Assembly (NCBI GenBank): GCA_950106755.1
Contig: OX467083.1
Location: 4,438,829-4,502,828, forward strand
Length of the DNA: 64,000 bases
Origin: Climacium dendroides
Taxonomy: Eukaryota > Streptophyta > Bryopsida > Hypnales > Climaciaceae
Direction: 5' to 3'
The translations under genes and the position numbers were made by a program. Below are positions 1 to 11,449 of this stretch, piece by piece. Within the stretch, counting starts at the first letter, position 1. Every line of letters begins with the position of its first letter. The notes under the pieces were generated by a model. That model was not told the DNA's origin and ran no database searches. It saw only the letters and a program-made list of their open reading frames with translations.

Positions 1-1040
1 TGGCAATAGTGAAATGGTTTCTACAATTGTTTCTCAAAACAACACATGTTGGTAGATTGTGAATATCTTTTTTTATATTGATCTTTTGACCTTGAAATTT
101 GGAACATATGTTATTAACATATAGGAATTGCTATTTCAAAAATTTCATGAAATTTTTTTTTTCAATCCTTGGGAAGTTGTTAAAGTTTTTTTACAACTAC
201 ACATGTTGGTAGATTTTGAATATCTTTTTTTGTGTGAATCTTTTGACCTTGAAATTTGGTACACGTGTTATTAACCTAAAAATGATGTTGTGACAAAAAA
301 AATTATGGTAAAATATCAATTTTTCAGCTCTTGGGGCTATCAAAGTTGACAACACTGAAATTTCTTTCACTGCGAATTCGAAAACGCCATTTTGATTGGT
401 ACCCCACTGTACTTGGTTGTCATCCTCACTCGTGCAGCGTGTTTGCAAACCTTGACACAGTACACAATCCTTGGGGGTTCACTGATTGTGCAGACTTACC
501 ACAGACATGACAGAATTAGTGCGACCTCCACAATTGGAATTAACTTCGTAAGTAAGCTCAGTAAGTTAACCACAAAGTCTTGGAAAAACATAAGTTAGAT
601 GATGCCATGAAACATGTGCTCTTCAAAAAAGAAAATTGAGATTTTTTATTATGTTATGCATTGTGGATACAAATTATTTTTCCAGATTAAATTTTAAAAA
701 AGCATTTCAATGTATTCTTCAAATTCTAATGACAAACTTTAGGTTGGAATTGTTTTGGCTAATATTTAAGGTAGTATGCTCTAAAACTGACCATCTTCTT
801 CAAATTGTCTCTATTATTAGTTGGAGAATGAAGATGAGGTGATTCTTAAATGAACCACTTTAGCAATTGAATGAATCAAGAAAAAATTGTTTATCTATTG
901 CAAGAGCTAATCATTGTCTTTGATTATTGCACATTTCTTTACAAATTGCAAGTAAACACATTTGAGGAGACCTATAGTCACAAATAGGTGCCTATGCCCC
1001 AAATCTTTGAAATGCATGGAATTTTTCCCTATCAATCCTT
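1..1040. other. AT-rich intergenic DNA with a local duplication
   Basis: No gene is recognised. A segment of about 85 bp beginning ACACATGTTGGTAGATT occurs at about 43-125 and again at about 196-280, with a similar downstream part, so a diverged duplication with a spacing of about 155 bp is visible. The short ORFs here have no recognisable motif. Confidence 0.5.
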
Positions 1041-1149
1041 TACTAAGCCTCGCAAATCCCTTTTGACTCAAGGACATGGCCAACACTCATTTGGCAACAA
1101 TGTCTTTTGGGCTCGAAATTGTCAAGATGTCTAAGGAAAGAGACCATGA

Positions 1150-1620
1150 TATAGTTCTTATTTAGGGGCTTCGTCATTTCGGTTGCATGGCTTGATTGGA
1201 ATGCTATTTGTTTCAACAACAACAATTGGCCAATACAAAAATTGGAACAAGTTTTTTGGAAAGCTATCATTGATCATGCTTGTATTGCTTGGTTTAAAAG
1301 TACCGAGTTGTATTACCTTTATCTAAATAAAGAGGGCACATTTCTCAAGTAGTTTGACAACATTTGGCTACATACAAAGTTCTTTGGAGAGAGATTTCAC
1401 CTTCAAGATGAGATGGCATCTTGTTGTCCTAAAAGTGGTGGTGTTCACTTAAGCCTTATCAATCTCCCTAGTTTGAATCATTGGTCATCGGCCTTGTTGA
1501 ACTTCCCTTGACATCTTGTTCTTGGCTTTGTTGTGGTTTACTTGGGTTCATTGTTAAGCCTTAAGTGTTCTTTCACTTTAATTGGGTTGTCTATTTTTTT
1601 ATTTTTAGTTGTGGAAAATG
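1150..1620 (+). pseudogene. Possible LINE reverse-transcriptase tail remnant
   Basis: Broken reading frames on the plus strand give phrases such as LDWNAICFNNNNWP followed by a Trp/Phe-rich run (VFWKAIIDHACIAWFK) and later FDNIWLHTKFF. This spacing of aromatic residues resembles the C-terminal tail after the reverse transcriptase of plant LINE retrotransposons. Stops and frame changes interrupt it, so it is not functional. The assignment rests on pattern memory only; a degraded unrelated repeat is the alternative. Confidence 0.3.
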
Positions 1621-2960
1621 AAAAAATTGATGCTAAGGACTTGTCCCTTAGTTCCATGTATTCTTTTTCTTTCAGTCAATGAAAATTGTCCATGTATTTC
1701 AAAGAAATATTTATTTTTATTTATTTTTATTTATTTATTTATCAACGGAAACCTATGAAAAAAGTGGACTAGCCTTTAAGTGGTCACTTTTAGAGCATAC
1801 TATCCTTAGTACGTAGCACTAAATTGAACATTAACACCAGAGAACTTGTAATTGCAATAACTCAATAAGTTTTTAGAATTTTTCTATTTTTAAAAATGAT
1901 AGAAGTAGAAAGATCACTAAATTTTTTCATCCATAGCCCACTATGGACGGTGCTTATAAGTTGTAGTCACAAAATCAATTACTTCACAAATATGATTGCA
2001 AGGCCGTAAGTCACATATCAATCACATTTGTCCCATGTGACTAGTTTTGCAGTCATATGTTCTAGTCACAAAACCTGTCACTTTCTTGTAGTAAAAGAAC
2101 TTTTTATGCTTCATTTTGAAAAAATCAAATACATAAAATGGATTAACAATATAAATAAATTTAACTTTTGGAAGGAGGCATAAGTACCACAATAGTAGAC
2201 TGATACTAGTTAACCCTCAGGGATTTTTGACAATGATTTCACTAAAAACGTTGTTACAAGGTTTTGTAATTAGGTTCGGAATAGCACTAAGCTTTTGCTG
2301 TAAAGTGCTTTGTATACATCAATAATCTCCCTAAACATCCTAAATAATCATAAATCTACCTTCAAGGTCCTTATATTCTCAAATCCCTATTTTATAATTC
2401 CTTCAATAATCTAGAAATTGTCATATCTAGCTTTGATCTAGCATAACTATTGAACAGTAGTTCCAAATGACTTGAAGCTTTGCCATATTATAGATCAACT
2501 ACTTAAATATTCCTATACCAACTTTCAACTCAATTCAAGATACTGTTCAACTTTGGTGAACATTTTCCCAATACTAACTTCCTAACCCTCACAACCTCCA
2601 CACCCTAGTTGTATTTTGTACATAACTTTTAGATCTCAAGTCCATTGAAGCTAAATTTCTGGCATAAAGTAGAAAATAAGATAAGAAGAGTACCCTCCAA
2701 GTTTCACGTTCATATCACAAAAATATATCCTCCTTGGCTGCCTTGAAATCCAAACACCTTCACTTCAACGCCTCATAACTTTTTCTCCATAGTAGATTTA
2801 GATTTGAAACTTGGCACACTTATGTATCAACTTTCAAAAGCACATATCCAAAATATAACACTCAACCAATATTCTTGCAAAATATTACACAAAAGCTCCC
2901 CAAATCAATATTTTACTTCAAATAAACCTTCTATAACAACAACACAACTCACTCACTCAA
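1621..2960. other. AT-rich intergenic DNA, nothing recognised
   Basis: There is a short A/T-rich run (ATTT repeats near 1,710-1,740) and otherwise unstructured AT-rich sequence. No conserved coding segment, RNA gene or clear repeat boundary was seen. Confidence 0.4.
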
Positions 2961-2974
2961 GTACCTCTACTTCA

Positions 2975-3245
2975 GGGTTGTCGTGGACGTGCGTTCGCGG
3001 CGAAATTGCGTCCAAAATCGGACGTCCTGACGTCCGCACGTCCGGACCCTGCGGACGCAGACGGACGGTCCTCAGTCGCCGTCCTGCAAGCGAGCGGACG
3101 GGCGGACGGACGGACGTTTTTATTGGCGGACGGGCGGACGGGCGAGCGGACGGATGGGCGGACGGGCGGACGGGCAAGCGGACGGGCGAGCGGACGGAGT
3201 GGCGGACGGGCGGACGCGCGAACGGTTCAAGGGCCAAGGGGTTTA
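2975..3245. repeat. GC-rich GGCGGACG island 1 (G-rich on plus strand)
   Basis: An abrupt GC-rich island in AT-rich DNA. It has a head of about 100 bp rich in GGACGTC/CGTCCG words, then an array of GGCGGACG, GGGCGAGC and similar units (about 3,095-3,220). Many GGG runs lie on the plus strand. Long Arg/Pro/Gly/Asp-rich ORFs open in several frames on both strands only because the repeat lacks stop triplets; they are not judged genes. Related islands lie at about 3.9-4.17, 7.15-7.39 and 8.58-8.91 kb. Confidence 0.85.
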
Positions 3246-3249
3246 GGGA

Positions 3250-3890
3250 GTCTGGGAGTGACCGACTGAGAGAGTGAGGGTTTGTAACTTTGCATTTTGC
3301 AATTTTGCATGATTTTCAGTTTGTTTTAGGGTTCTTCTTACATATTTGTGAGTTTTGGCGCTTCAGAAATTTTTACATGCTACACACTTGAAATTGAGAA
3401 CAAAAAATAACACAATGAAGATTTCTTCAATATCACTTGGGACAAAATCCCCCCAAAATGATAGTTTCATTAATTTTTTCAAGATAATTTGGCAACCTTA
3501 TACTACTATGAAATGCTCCGAGAACTAATAAATCTTAGCTATTCATCTCTCTAAATCGTAAGCATTTGAGCACCAAGTTCTGTAAATGTTCTTCATTCAA
3601 ATCCTTTCTAAATTTGAATGCCTAGGGGTGGTAATCACTATCTCCTTTCACCTCTGCCCCGCTACTGTACTCTCTTGATTGGAATCCATCATCTTCATCA
3701 CTCATGGTGTTCTCTTCATCGTCTGATGAAAGTGTTTGATTTCCCCCTCTTTTCTCTTATATTGTTGAAGATACAAGAGCTTTCTTAGGCTTGACCATCA
3801 TTTGCTCCTTCTTTGCTTTCATCAAGGTTTTCCCTACACGTTCACGAAGGCGATCAACCGCTTTTCCTTTTCTCAAGGGAAGTTTTGGAA
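3250..3890. other. AT-rich spacer between GC islands
   Basis: Intergenic sequence with no recognised gene. ORFs overlapping its right end belong to the GC-rich island that follows. Confidence 0.4.
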
Positions 3891-3897
3891 TAGGCCA

Positions 3898-4165
3898 ATA
3901 TACCCGTCCGCTCCCAGACTTAAAAGAGACCTGGGACCGAACCTGTCCCGAACCACGCGGACGTGGCCCGAGCCGGCGGACAGGCGGACGGAGTTGCCCC
4001 GTCCGCCGCCGAAGCAGCCAGCCGACGGACGGGAGGACGAACTTGTCCCATCCGCCGCTGAAGCAGACAAGCGGACGGCGGACGACTCGACTACGTCCGC
4101 CCGCCCGCCCGCCCTGTCTGCCTTGTCCACCCTGTCCGCCCTGTCCGCCCCATCCGCCTAGTTTG
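3898..4165. repeat. GC-rich GGCGGACG island 2 (mixed orientation)
   Basis: A second island of the same vocabulary. Its left half mixes CGGACG and CGTCCG words, and its right half (about 4,090-4,160) is a C-rich array of CCGCCC and TGTCCGCC units. The change of strand bias within the island suggests internal inversion or two fused copies. The ORFs across it in several frames are repeat artefacts. Confidence 0.8.
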
Positions 4166-4369
4166 TCGTCTAGTATTTCGAGGCGTCCAAATTTTTCCAT
4201 ATTGGCATGAGACATAGGATTCTTCTCGTCCACCTTTATTTACTGTCAGATTTTTTGGGCCAATTAAAGTTTCAGCATCCTATGCTTTTGTCATTAACCC
4301 AGAAAATCAAAAATAGACAAGTTATAATTAGATTTTAAATAATCATTTCGAGGTCTTTGAAGTTTACAG

Positions 4370-4415
4370 TGAGACCCTAAACTCTAAACCCTAGAACCCT
4401 AAAACCCTCAACTCT
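4370..4415. repeat. Short interstitial telomere-like (CCCTAAA) run
   Basis: Degenerate CCCTAAA-type words (CCCTAAAC, CTAAACCCTAG, CCCTAAAACCCT) lie together over about 40 bp. Plant telomeres are TTTAGGG repeats. The run is too short and imperfect to be a former chromosome end. It may be a telo-box-like cluster or chance. Confidence 0.5.
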
Positions 4416-5940
4416 TAGTCTCCTACATTTCAGATTACGCCATTGTTTTGAGCAAATTGTAAATTTGTAATATTCATTTGAAATTGTATGCATACAAATT
4501 TTAACTAGATATAAAGGATATTATTTTTTATTTATTTTTTCATCATGTAGGATATTTCAAAGGGAAAGAAAAAAACAAGAACATGATCAATATTAGTGAT
4601 GAAGTGAAACGTTATAATTTACAATTGACCAAATTGAGATGGTGCTACAATCACAACAATTACTTGAAGGGGTTTGGTTTTGGTTTTGGTTTTGAACCTC
4701 ATGGGCAATTTCCATTGACTTCAAGGTGTTTTGTACATATGGACTTATGGAGAAGCCAAAAATGTATATAACTTATGCATGTCACACACTTCAACGTCAT
4801 GTTTGTACTGTATTTTGTAATGTCCTTTTTGGATTAGGATTGTTTTAAAAGTAAGGGTATACAAAGAGTGTAAGACTTCACAACATTTCTGGAATTAGTA
4901 GAACTCTAAAACCCTATCGTAATGAGAAAAACATTATAATCTTCTAATCCATAAAAGATATGTTTTTGGGTTTTTTTTTTTTTTTTCCTGGAGAATTTGA
5001 AACGTGAAGCAATAAAACATATTTAGTTTCCATTTGTAAGTTCTTCTTTTATCTAAGGGTGGGTTTATACTGTGCCTAAAGTCGGATGGAAGGCCGGCCG
5101 AATTTGCCTTCGATCCGGCCTTCAATCCAGCCCCAGTTTTTCCATCCGGCCCTACTTAATGTAAACCCCTTGGGCCGGATTCTAGGGCCGGATTTTCAAT
5201 TCATGTGCTCTTCAATTTTCTCAAGGCTCAATTAAAAAAATATATAAAAATATGCATGTTTATCTTCTTTTAAAAAAATTAAAAACAAAGATTTTTTTCA
5301 TTTTTTTCATTTTTCTTTTTGTTTCTATATATTTTATTTCTAAAATAAAAAAGAAGTTTATTTATTTATTATTTAAAATAAAAAATAAATTTAATATTTT
5401 GGTTTTCCTCTTATATAGAATATGCATTTGTAATCAACATGTTTAATGCTAAAACATAGGTACTTTATTGTAGTCACTTAGATGATTTTCCTTTAAAATT
5501 AAAAAAAGTAAATCCATAAGGGAGTTTGCTCTAAACACCCATGCTCTAAGAGTGATCATGACGGAGAGGTACATTTTGCTTTAGTGAATGTACTAGCATA
5601 TTTTAGGACATGGTCACTTTTAATGACCGTTGCCTTTCAACTTTAAAAAATTCATAACTAATTACAGAAAGATCTAAAAAATATGAAAGAAATCAAGTCA
5701 CTAAAAAAGTATGAGGATAAAGGGCCTAACATGCATTTCAAAATCTACTCTACAATTTTTTAAATGAATCTTTAATGTGGTTTTTTCTCCAAGATTTAGT
5801 GTATTTGAGGCTCATTTCCAAAAGCCCTGAACACTATGAAAGTCAAGTTTGTGATGGACACTCTTGTACAAAATCTTGAATAAAAAAATCATAATCAATC
5901 ATTTTGAAAATTGGATTTTTGATGCTAAAATTAGATTTAA
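4416..5940. other. AT-rich intergenic DNA with a GC-richer 130-bp patch
   Basis: No gene is recognised. A short GGTTTT run lies near 4,670-4,695. At about 5,060-5,190 a patch rich in CCGGCC/GGCCGG words is flanked by imperfect inverted ends (GGGTTTATACTGTG on the left, complement of AATGTAAACCCC on the right), which could be a small non-autonomous DNA element. The 5,230-5,450 stretch is almost pure A/T. Confidence 0.35.
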
Positions 5941-5948
5941 AATAGACT

Positions 5949-5970
5949 TATATATATATATATATATAAA
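5949..5970. repeat. (TA)n microsatellite
   Basis: A run of about ten TA dinucleotides. Confidence 0.9.
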
Positions 5971-6099
5971 CTACTAAGAATAGCAACTTGGTTAAGTATT
6001 ATTAGACTTCAAAGTATAGTTCACACCAAAATTTTGTGCCTTGGATATTTAGAAATTTAGAAAGATTTGGAAAAATGCCAAATAAAAAAGAAATTGAAT

Positions 6100-6480
6100 T
6101 TCTATTCTCATAGATAATTTTCTTTCTTATTTAGTATTTAGGAAGCTTTAATTCATTTAATTAGGATTTGTTATGAGAAAGTTATAGACATTCTTGTAAA
6201 ATTGGGCAATTAAAGCATCTTTTTAAAAAAAATAACTCACAAGATTCATTTGCGAATGCAATTTTTTCATTTTTCCAATTTTCGATGTAATGCCCACAAA
6301 ATTAAGTTTTTTTGGAATTTTGTTTTTTTCTTAGATTCTCAACTCAATTCTCTACTATAAAGATTTAAAGCTCAAAACTCTATAGTGCAAAAATTTGAAT
6401 TTAAAAATGTTCTAAGTCAAAAAATGTAGTTTTTGCATTTACAAAGTGGTCTTGGTACCGTACGTTGAGGTCAGGTTCGT
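6100..6480 (-). repeat. Degenerate copy of AT-rich dispersed repeat A
   Basis: Segments here (for example around AGGAAGCTTTAATTCA and AACTCAATTCTCTAC) align by eye with 29,238-29,700, in the same relative orientation. That places this as an older partial copy of the roughly 0.9-kb repeat seen complete at 22,876-23,796 and 28,961-29,867. Confidence 0.45.
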
Positions 6481-7140
6481 CAAAGCCAAAATGAAATTGT
6501 TTCTTTTTTAATTGAATTATCTTTCATTAATTGAATTTTGAATTTTCAAGATTTCAGATATTTCGAATTTTCGATTGGGAATATTTAGTTAATTGTAGCT
6601 ATGGTCCTCCTTTAATACAGAATTGCAAGCTCAATATGACACAAGGCATCACGGAATCTTGCTTTGGGTGGCTAAATTCAAGGCATACTTTTCAAAATCT
6701 TGTTTTATTCAAGCTAAATCAAGCCTTATTGCGATGAAGGCCTTAATGCAAGGAAGGCTAGTAATCCATTTTAGGCTCCAATTTAAATCACCATGATTTC
6801 TAAAGCCAAAATTAAGTCTTCACAAGTAAAGCTTACAATAAGGTAATCAAACTTTACAAGTAAGGCTTTATAGCATAGTTCTCTATGTATGGAATATTAT
6901 TTTATATTGTTCTTTTTATTTTTTAAACACATTGATAATATTGTTTTTCATTTTTCATCATTTATAAAGATCTTTTTTGAGATTTCAATTTGTTTTCATC
7001 AATTTTTTTGAGATTTCAACTTATATCCTGTTATAAATTCTGAAAATTTCACTACATGCCATATTTATTTTATTTTTTAATTAATTTTTAACGCATCTGA
7101 CTCTCGCATAGGGTATTCCAAGTGATGAACTTCAATGTGC
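6481..7140. other. AT-rich intergenic DNA, nothing recognised
   Basis: The short ORFs have no recognisable motif. No repeat boundary is visible apart from the GC island that follows. Confidence 0.4.
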
Positions 7141-7144
7141 TAGA

Positions 7145-7390
7145 AAAATGGACCGTCCGCCTGTCCGCCCGTCCACCCGTCCGCCGTCTGCTCGCCCATC
7201 CGCTATCCGTCCGCCCATCCAACCGTCCGTTGTTCGTCCGCCGCGCGGTCGGAGCGTCTGTCCGCAGGCTCCGTCCGATGCAGTCATCCGCAGTTCGTTG
7301 AGGTCGTGCGATTGGACGCGCCGGGGCATATTGCTCGTCCGATCTAGCGGTCCGCCCGTCCGCCCGTCGGTATAAAGAGGGGCGCGGACG
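7145..7390. repeat. GC-rich GGCGGACG island 3 (C-rich on plus strand)
   Basis: A CCGTCCGC/CCGCCCGT array followed by a less repetitive GC-rich half. It is the reverse orientation of island 1. Arg/Pro-rich open frames on both strands follow from the repeat and are not considered coding. Confidence 0.8.
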
Positions 7391-7479
7391 GCCCATTCTG
7401 CACAGTTGTTTCCCTTGCGGAGTGGGCTGATCCAGCACCAATTGGTATCTGTGAGCCCCTTCCGACTTGGAGTGTGAAC

Positions 7480-8260
7480 AATTGTGAATGAATTAACTTA
7501 ATGAAATGGGTTTGTCGACTTCATTAAGATGTTAGCAAAAAATAGTAATTACCCCCTAAATGCTTGAGGCACCAAAATATTAAATATGGTGTTTGCAAAA
7601 CTTTGAAGTTCAATAAAACCTAACTATTTTTCATCATTTTAGTAAGCTAATAATTTTGGGAAATTCTTTTTGAAGTCTAGTTTTGGCTCCAGAAGTCCAA
7701 TCTTGAAATTAAATGACAATGATTTTTCTAAAAGAGATTTTATGCAAGGGTACCTTGTGCAATCTTGACTTTTCTTTTGTGTTAAGAGCTTTTGGAAATG
7801 AGCCTCAAATATAGTAGATCTTGGAGGAAAATTCACATTGGAAATTCATATTAAAAAATTATAGAGTAAATTTTGTAAAGCCATAAATTGATTGGGGTTC
7901 TGCAAGTTCGGCCCATTAACCTCATATTCTTTGGGTCCCCAACATTTTAGATTTGCCTTGCCAAAAAGGCTTCAACTTTTTTTTGCGATTTTAACAGCAT
8001 CATAGTCAAATGTTATAATCTTTCACTCTACAAGTGATATTGTTGTGCTTTCTTTTCCTATGCAATCTCTAACAAGTCTAGTTTGAATTTGTATAGTTAC
8101 AATTCCAAAAAAATTGATACATCTTACCAAAATGTGGGCTCTTTGTTCAATTTAGAGCAAATTAGAGGAAGTTGAAATTTGAAAACAAGGCTTGGGCATG
8201 TAGGGGTTACAACATCCTATGGTTATTTGGATGATTGGATTTGGTTGAACCATTGTTTTT
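7480..8260 (+). repeat. AT-rich dispersed repeat B, copy 1
   Basis: Aligns by eye in the same orientation with about 26,620-27,420. Both copies carry, in order, CCCTAAATGC, a run ending AATAAAACCTAAC, TTCTTTTTGAAGTCTAGTTTT, TGCAAGGGTA, TTGGAAATGAGCCTCAA and TTGTTCAATTTAGAGCAAAT. Similarity looks moderate, so both are old copies. A part in reverse orientation is also recognisable near 5,720-5,930. No coding potential was seen. Confidence 0.6.
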
Positions 8261-8576
8261 TTTGGGGCAATTGAAGGCCCAAATGCCTAAAAAAAAATGG
8301 ACTGCACCAAATCTATAGGTTAAATTTGAAGAAAAATTGGATGATAATGCCAAATTGCTTGAATTTGAAAGAAAAAAAAATGGATGAAATTGCGCACATC
8401 AAATGAAACTCATCTAAATATATGGATGAAAAGATAGTTCTATCTAAAATATAGATGAATACTAAAAAATTTAGTAACATTATTTTGTCGTTTATTGCCA
8501 CTTTAGCAGTTCTCCAAAAATTGGACCTAAACCCATGGTTTCATCCCTACACCGAAGTTTATCCCATTTTCCACCC

Positions 8577-8915
8577 AATCGGACGACCCCACACTGACCC
8601 GCCTTCCCGTCTGCCCCGTCCGCCTTCCCGTCTGCCCCGTCCGCCTTCCCGTCCGCCCCGTTCGACTTCCCGTCCGCCCCATCCGCCCCATCTACCTTCC
8701 CATCCGCCTTGTCCGAATCCCCGTTCGACTTCCTGTCCACCCCGTCCGCCCCATCTACCTTCTCGTCCGCCTTGTCCGAATCCCCGTCCGCCTTCCCGTC
8801 CGCCAATCCGCCCGTCCGCTGGACGGGGACAATTGGAACGTCCTATGTCGGCGGACGTTCGGGAACTGGCAGACGCGGACGCTAGACGTCCGAATGTCCG
8901 GACGCCCATGTAATC
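8577..8915. repeat. GC-rich GGCGGACG island 4 (C-rich on plus strand)
   Basis: The longest island. An array of CCGCCTTCCCGT and CCGCCCCAT units (about 8,600-8,815) is followed by a head rich in GGACGTTC, CTAGACGTCC and GTCCGGACG words. Read on the minus strand, head then array matches the order in island 1, which argues for a dispersed unit with a defined structure rather than random simple repeats. Confidence 0.85.
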
Positions 8916-8919
8916 CTGC

Positions 8920-9760
8920 TCTACTTCCTCCAACCCTCCAAGAGACAAGAAAAAAAAGAGAGAGAACAAAGGACCAACCTTTGCCTCTAGTAGCCACCAC
9001 AAACCCCGTTGGTTAACCCTAATTCTAGTTTCACTATCCTAGTATCAACTACTAACAACTGGTTATCAACCGACAACAATGTAGTTAAGACCAAGGCTCC
9101 TAACACTTACATACCCCACCTTTAGTAACTCACAACACACAATACTAACAATTGTTTTTTCAACTAACAAAATGTCTAATTCAAATAGTAGATGGCCCAC
9201 ATCACGACATCGCTCAAAAACTGCTATTTCTAGGACAAATATTAATTTTAGAAAAAAAAACAATTTTGAACATATATAACCATAGGACCTTGTTCTATGT
9301 TGGTTTCAAAAGATGTGGAAAAAAATTCAAAAATTTCTACCGTGTGGATTGCAAGATATTAGTGTTTAAATTGACAAAATCCTTTTGGAGGGTCTGCAAA
9401 AAACTGGACAACTACACTTCACAAGGTCACATCTATATGAAAAATATACAAAATGGTGATTACTCTTTGGATTTGTATTTCAAGGCAAGTTGGCTATATG
9501 CTTGAAAATTTTCAAATCATTTGAAATTGTACAACATATAGGAAAAAAATTATAAGTGGAAAGAAGTAAAGAATGATTTAAAATACTAGTTATCAATCCC
9601 AATGGTTATAACATTACATCCAATGTTTTTAATTATTTTTAAATATAAAAAATTGAATTAAATAATGGACTTCAAAGTTTATTTTAAATTAGAGATTCCA
9701 TAACTACCTGCAAACTAAAAAATTTCATCTCATTAATCAGAATGGAATGATTCAAAGTTT
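8920..9760. other. AT-rich intergenic DNA, nothing recognised
   Basis: Contains a 117-codon open frame (9,152-9,505, plus) without a recognisable motif and with AT-driven composition. It is not treated as a gene. Confidence 0.35.
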
Positions 9761-9762
9761 TC

Positions 9763-9865
<103 letters not shown>

Positions 9866-9869
9866 AAAA

Positions 9870-10435
9870 AACTAATATCAAACTTTTATTTCTTAAAAAT
9901 GATTTTTAAGAAAAAAATTTAACTACCTAGAGATCAATGGAAATTATATATCATACAATATTTTTTTAACCATATAGTTAAAAGTTATAAAAATTGTTGG
10001 GCCTTAAAGCTACTCCTCGGGCACATATTGTGTAAAAATTTCAAAGGAAAATAAAAAAAAATTGAGTTTGTAGTGAGCTACCAAAAATCACTATGTTGCC
10101 AAAAAAACGGTGTTTGGTCCTTTAGGGGTTAAAATATAATATTAATGTAATAATGGGGGATGAACTTCATATGGAACCTATGAAATATTAAAAAAAAGTA
10201 CAATTTTAGTCCGGATTCCATGCATGGACATAATGTTGTGTAATGAAGGCATTGAACTTTATATGTTTTAAGTAAGCACTAATGTCAATCAACCATCACT
10301 AAACCATTGAAATCATACATTTTCAGCTATGCATAGTTATCTGCAACTTTAGCACTTTAAACTCAAATATCAATAACATGCCTAAACTATAGTGTAATAA
10401 TGAATGGCAATATCATTTCCAAATAAACAAATGTA
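9870..10435. other. AT-rich intergenic DNA
   Basis: No gene is recognised. Near 10,120 the words CTTTAGGGGTTAA match the terminal motif of dispersed repeat A, so a repeat end may lie here. Confidence 0.35.
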
Positions 10436-10439
10436 GCAT

Positions 10440-10892
10440 GAAAGCAATGCTTGATAATAATTGTCTAATTACTATTGATAATTTGTCATAGAAGAATTTT
10501 GAGTAGTGCTTCTATTTAACAATTTTTTGAAGAATGAAAATTAAGTTGTTGTTTTTTAATCCCCTCTCAATTCAATTTTTTAACATAAAGAAAATTAAAA
10601 ATTAAAATTCAATCATGCAAGAATTTTAAGTTAAGAAAATTCAAAGCCAAAAAATCTAGTCAAGCAAGGTACAAAAAAACTTGTTTTCTTCACTTTATAT
10701 GCAAATATCTTGCTATCTACATAGTCAAAGTTTCTAAAATTTCTTCCACACATTCTCATAACAGTCTAGTATAAGATCTTGAGATCAATTATGAAGAAAA
10801 AAATAATTTCAAAACTTCTTTGCTCTTTGCAATAAGAAATAGTAGTTTTGAGTGTTTTTTAATGAAGAAAAGGCCTTGGGACTTTAGGGGTG
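10440..10892 (-). repeat. Dispersed repeat A, copy split by the LTR retrotransposon
   Basis: Aligns with the right half of the 28,961-29,867 copy in the same orientation (CTTCTATTTAA, CAATTCAATT, AGTTTCTAAAATTTCTT, AGTCTAGT words in order). It ends in GGACTTTAGGGG directly at the retrotransposon insertion. The sequence resuming after the element (22,841 on) leads into a copy in the opposite orientation. Confidence 0.6.
10888..10892. repeat. Target-site duplication, left (GGGTG)
   Basis: GGGTG directly precedes the left LTR and is repeated at 22,836-22,840 directly after the right LTR. Five bases is the duplication length expected for Ty3/Gypsy integration. Confidence 0.9.
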
Positions 10893-11410
10893 TGAAAACC
10901 CCTTTCTCTCCCTAAGTTTTTGTAACATTAAGTCTTTAGAGACTTTTGTGAGTCTTTAATCTTTCTTTGTATGTGATGAATTGGAAAGTTGGTCTTTTAT
11001 TGATGCTTGTAATAATAATATACAATGGGAAATAATCCCCTTTTATAGTTTTCCGCAGCTATAGGGAAGTTCCTAATTTCCCTACCGCTTAGTTCAATGG
11101 CCATAGGCCCTCTTCTAAAAACCCTAACTTCCTTAATTACTATGCAACTAATCCCTAACCACTTCCTAGTACCTTCTATCTAATTACTATGTACTAATTT
11201 AATTATGATGTCTTTTAGTTTCCTTGTTTGTAAAAAATACCTATCTTCCAAAATTAATAACTCCTTATTGAAAATTCCTTTTCTTCAATTTCTTAAGCAT
11301 TCTTGTACATTATAGTATATTCTTGGTATTTTTATCCAATTTTGCCAATAACTTAATAAATCATTGTGATTAATTAATTTTCCAAAAGTGTCTAAAATAT
11401 TAGGTTAACA
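10893..11410 (-). repeat. 3' LTR of the retrotransposon
   Basis: 518 bp, beginning TGAAAACCCC and ending GGTTAACA on the plus strand. About 97% identical by eye to the LTR at 22,317-22,835. Confidence 0.95.
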
Positions 11411-11425
11411 TTACCCCCATTAAGG
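11411..11425 (-). promoter_or_regulatory. Polypurine tract candidate
   Basis: On the minus strand AATGGGGGTAA lies directly before the 3' LTR, the position and composition expected for the plus-strand primer. Confidence 0.65.
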
Positions 11426-11449
11426 AAATCATATCCACATGATTTAAAT

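Noticed and set aside
2953..4233. Long Arg/Pro/Gly-rich ORFs in several frames of GC islands 1 and 2
   Set aside because: They overlap on both strands and follow from a stop-free GGCGGACG repeat; composition is pure repeat translation.
4370..4415. Former telomere or chromosome-fusion site
   Set aside because: Only about 40 bp of degenerate CCCTAAA words; no long array or change of flanking structure.
8455..9002. Overlapping ORFs of 147-152 codons on both strands over GC island 4
   Set aside because: Same repeat artefact; no start context, no motif outside the repeat.
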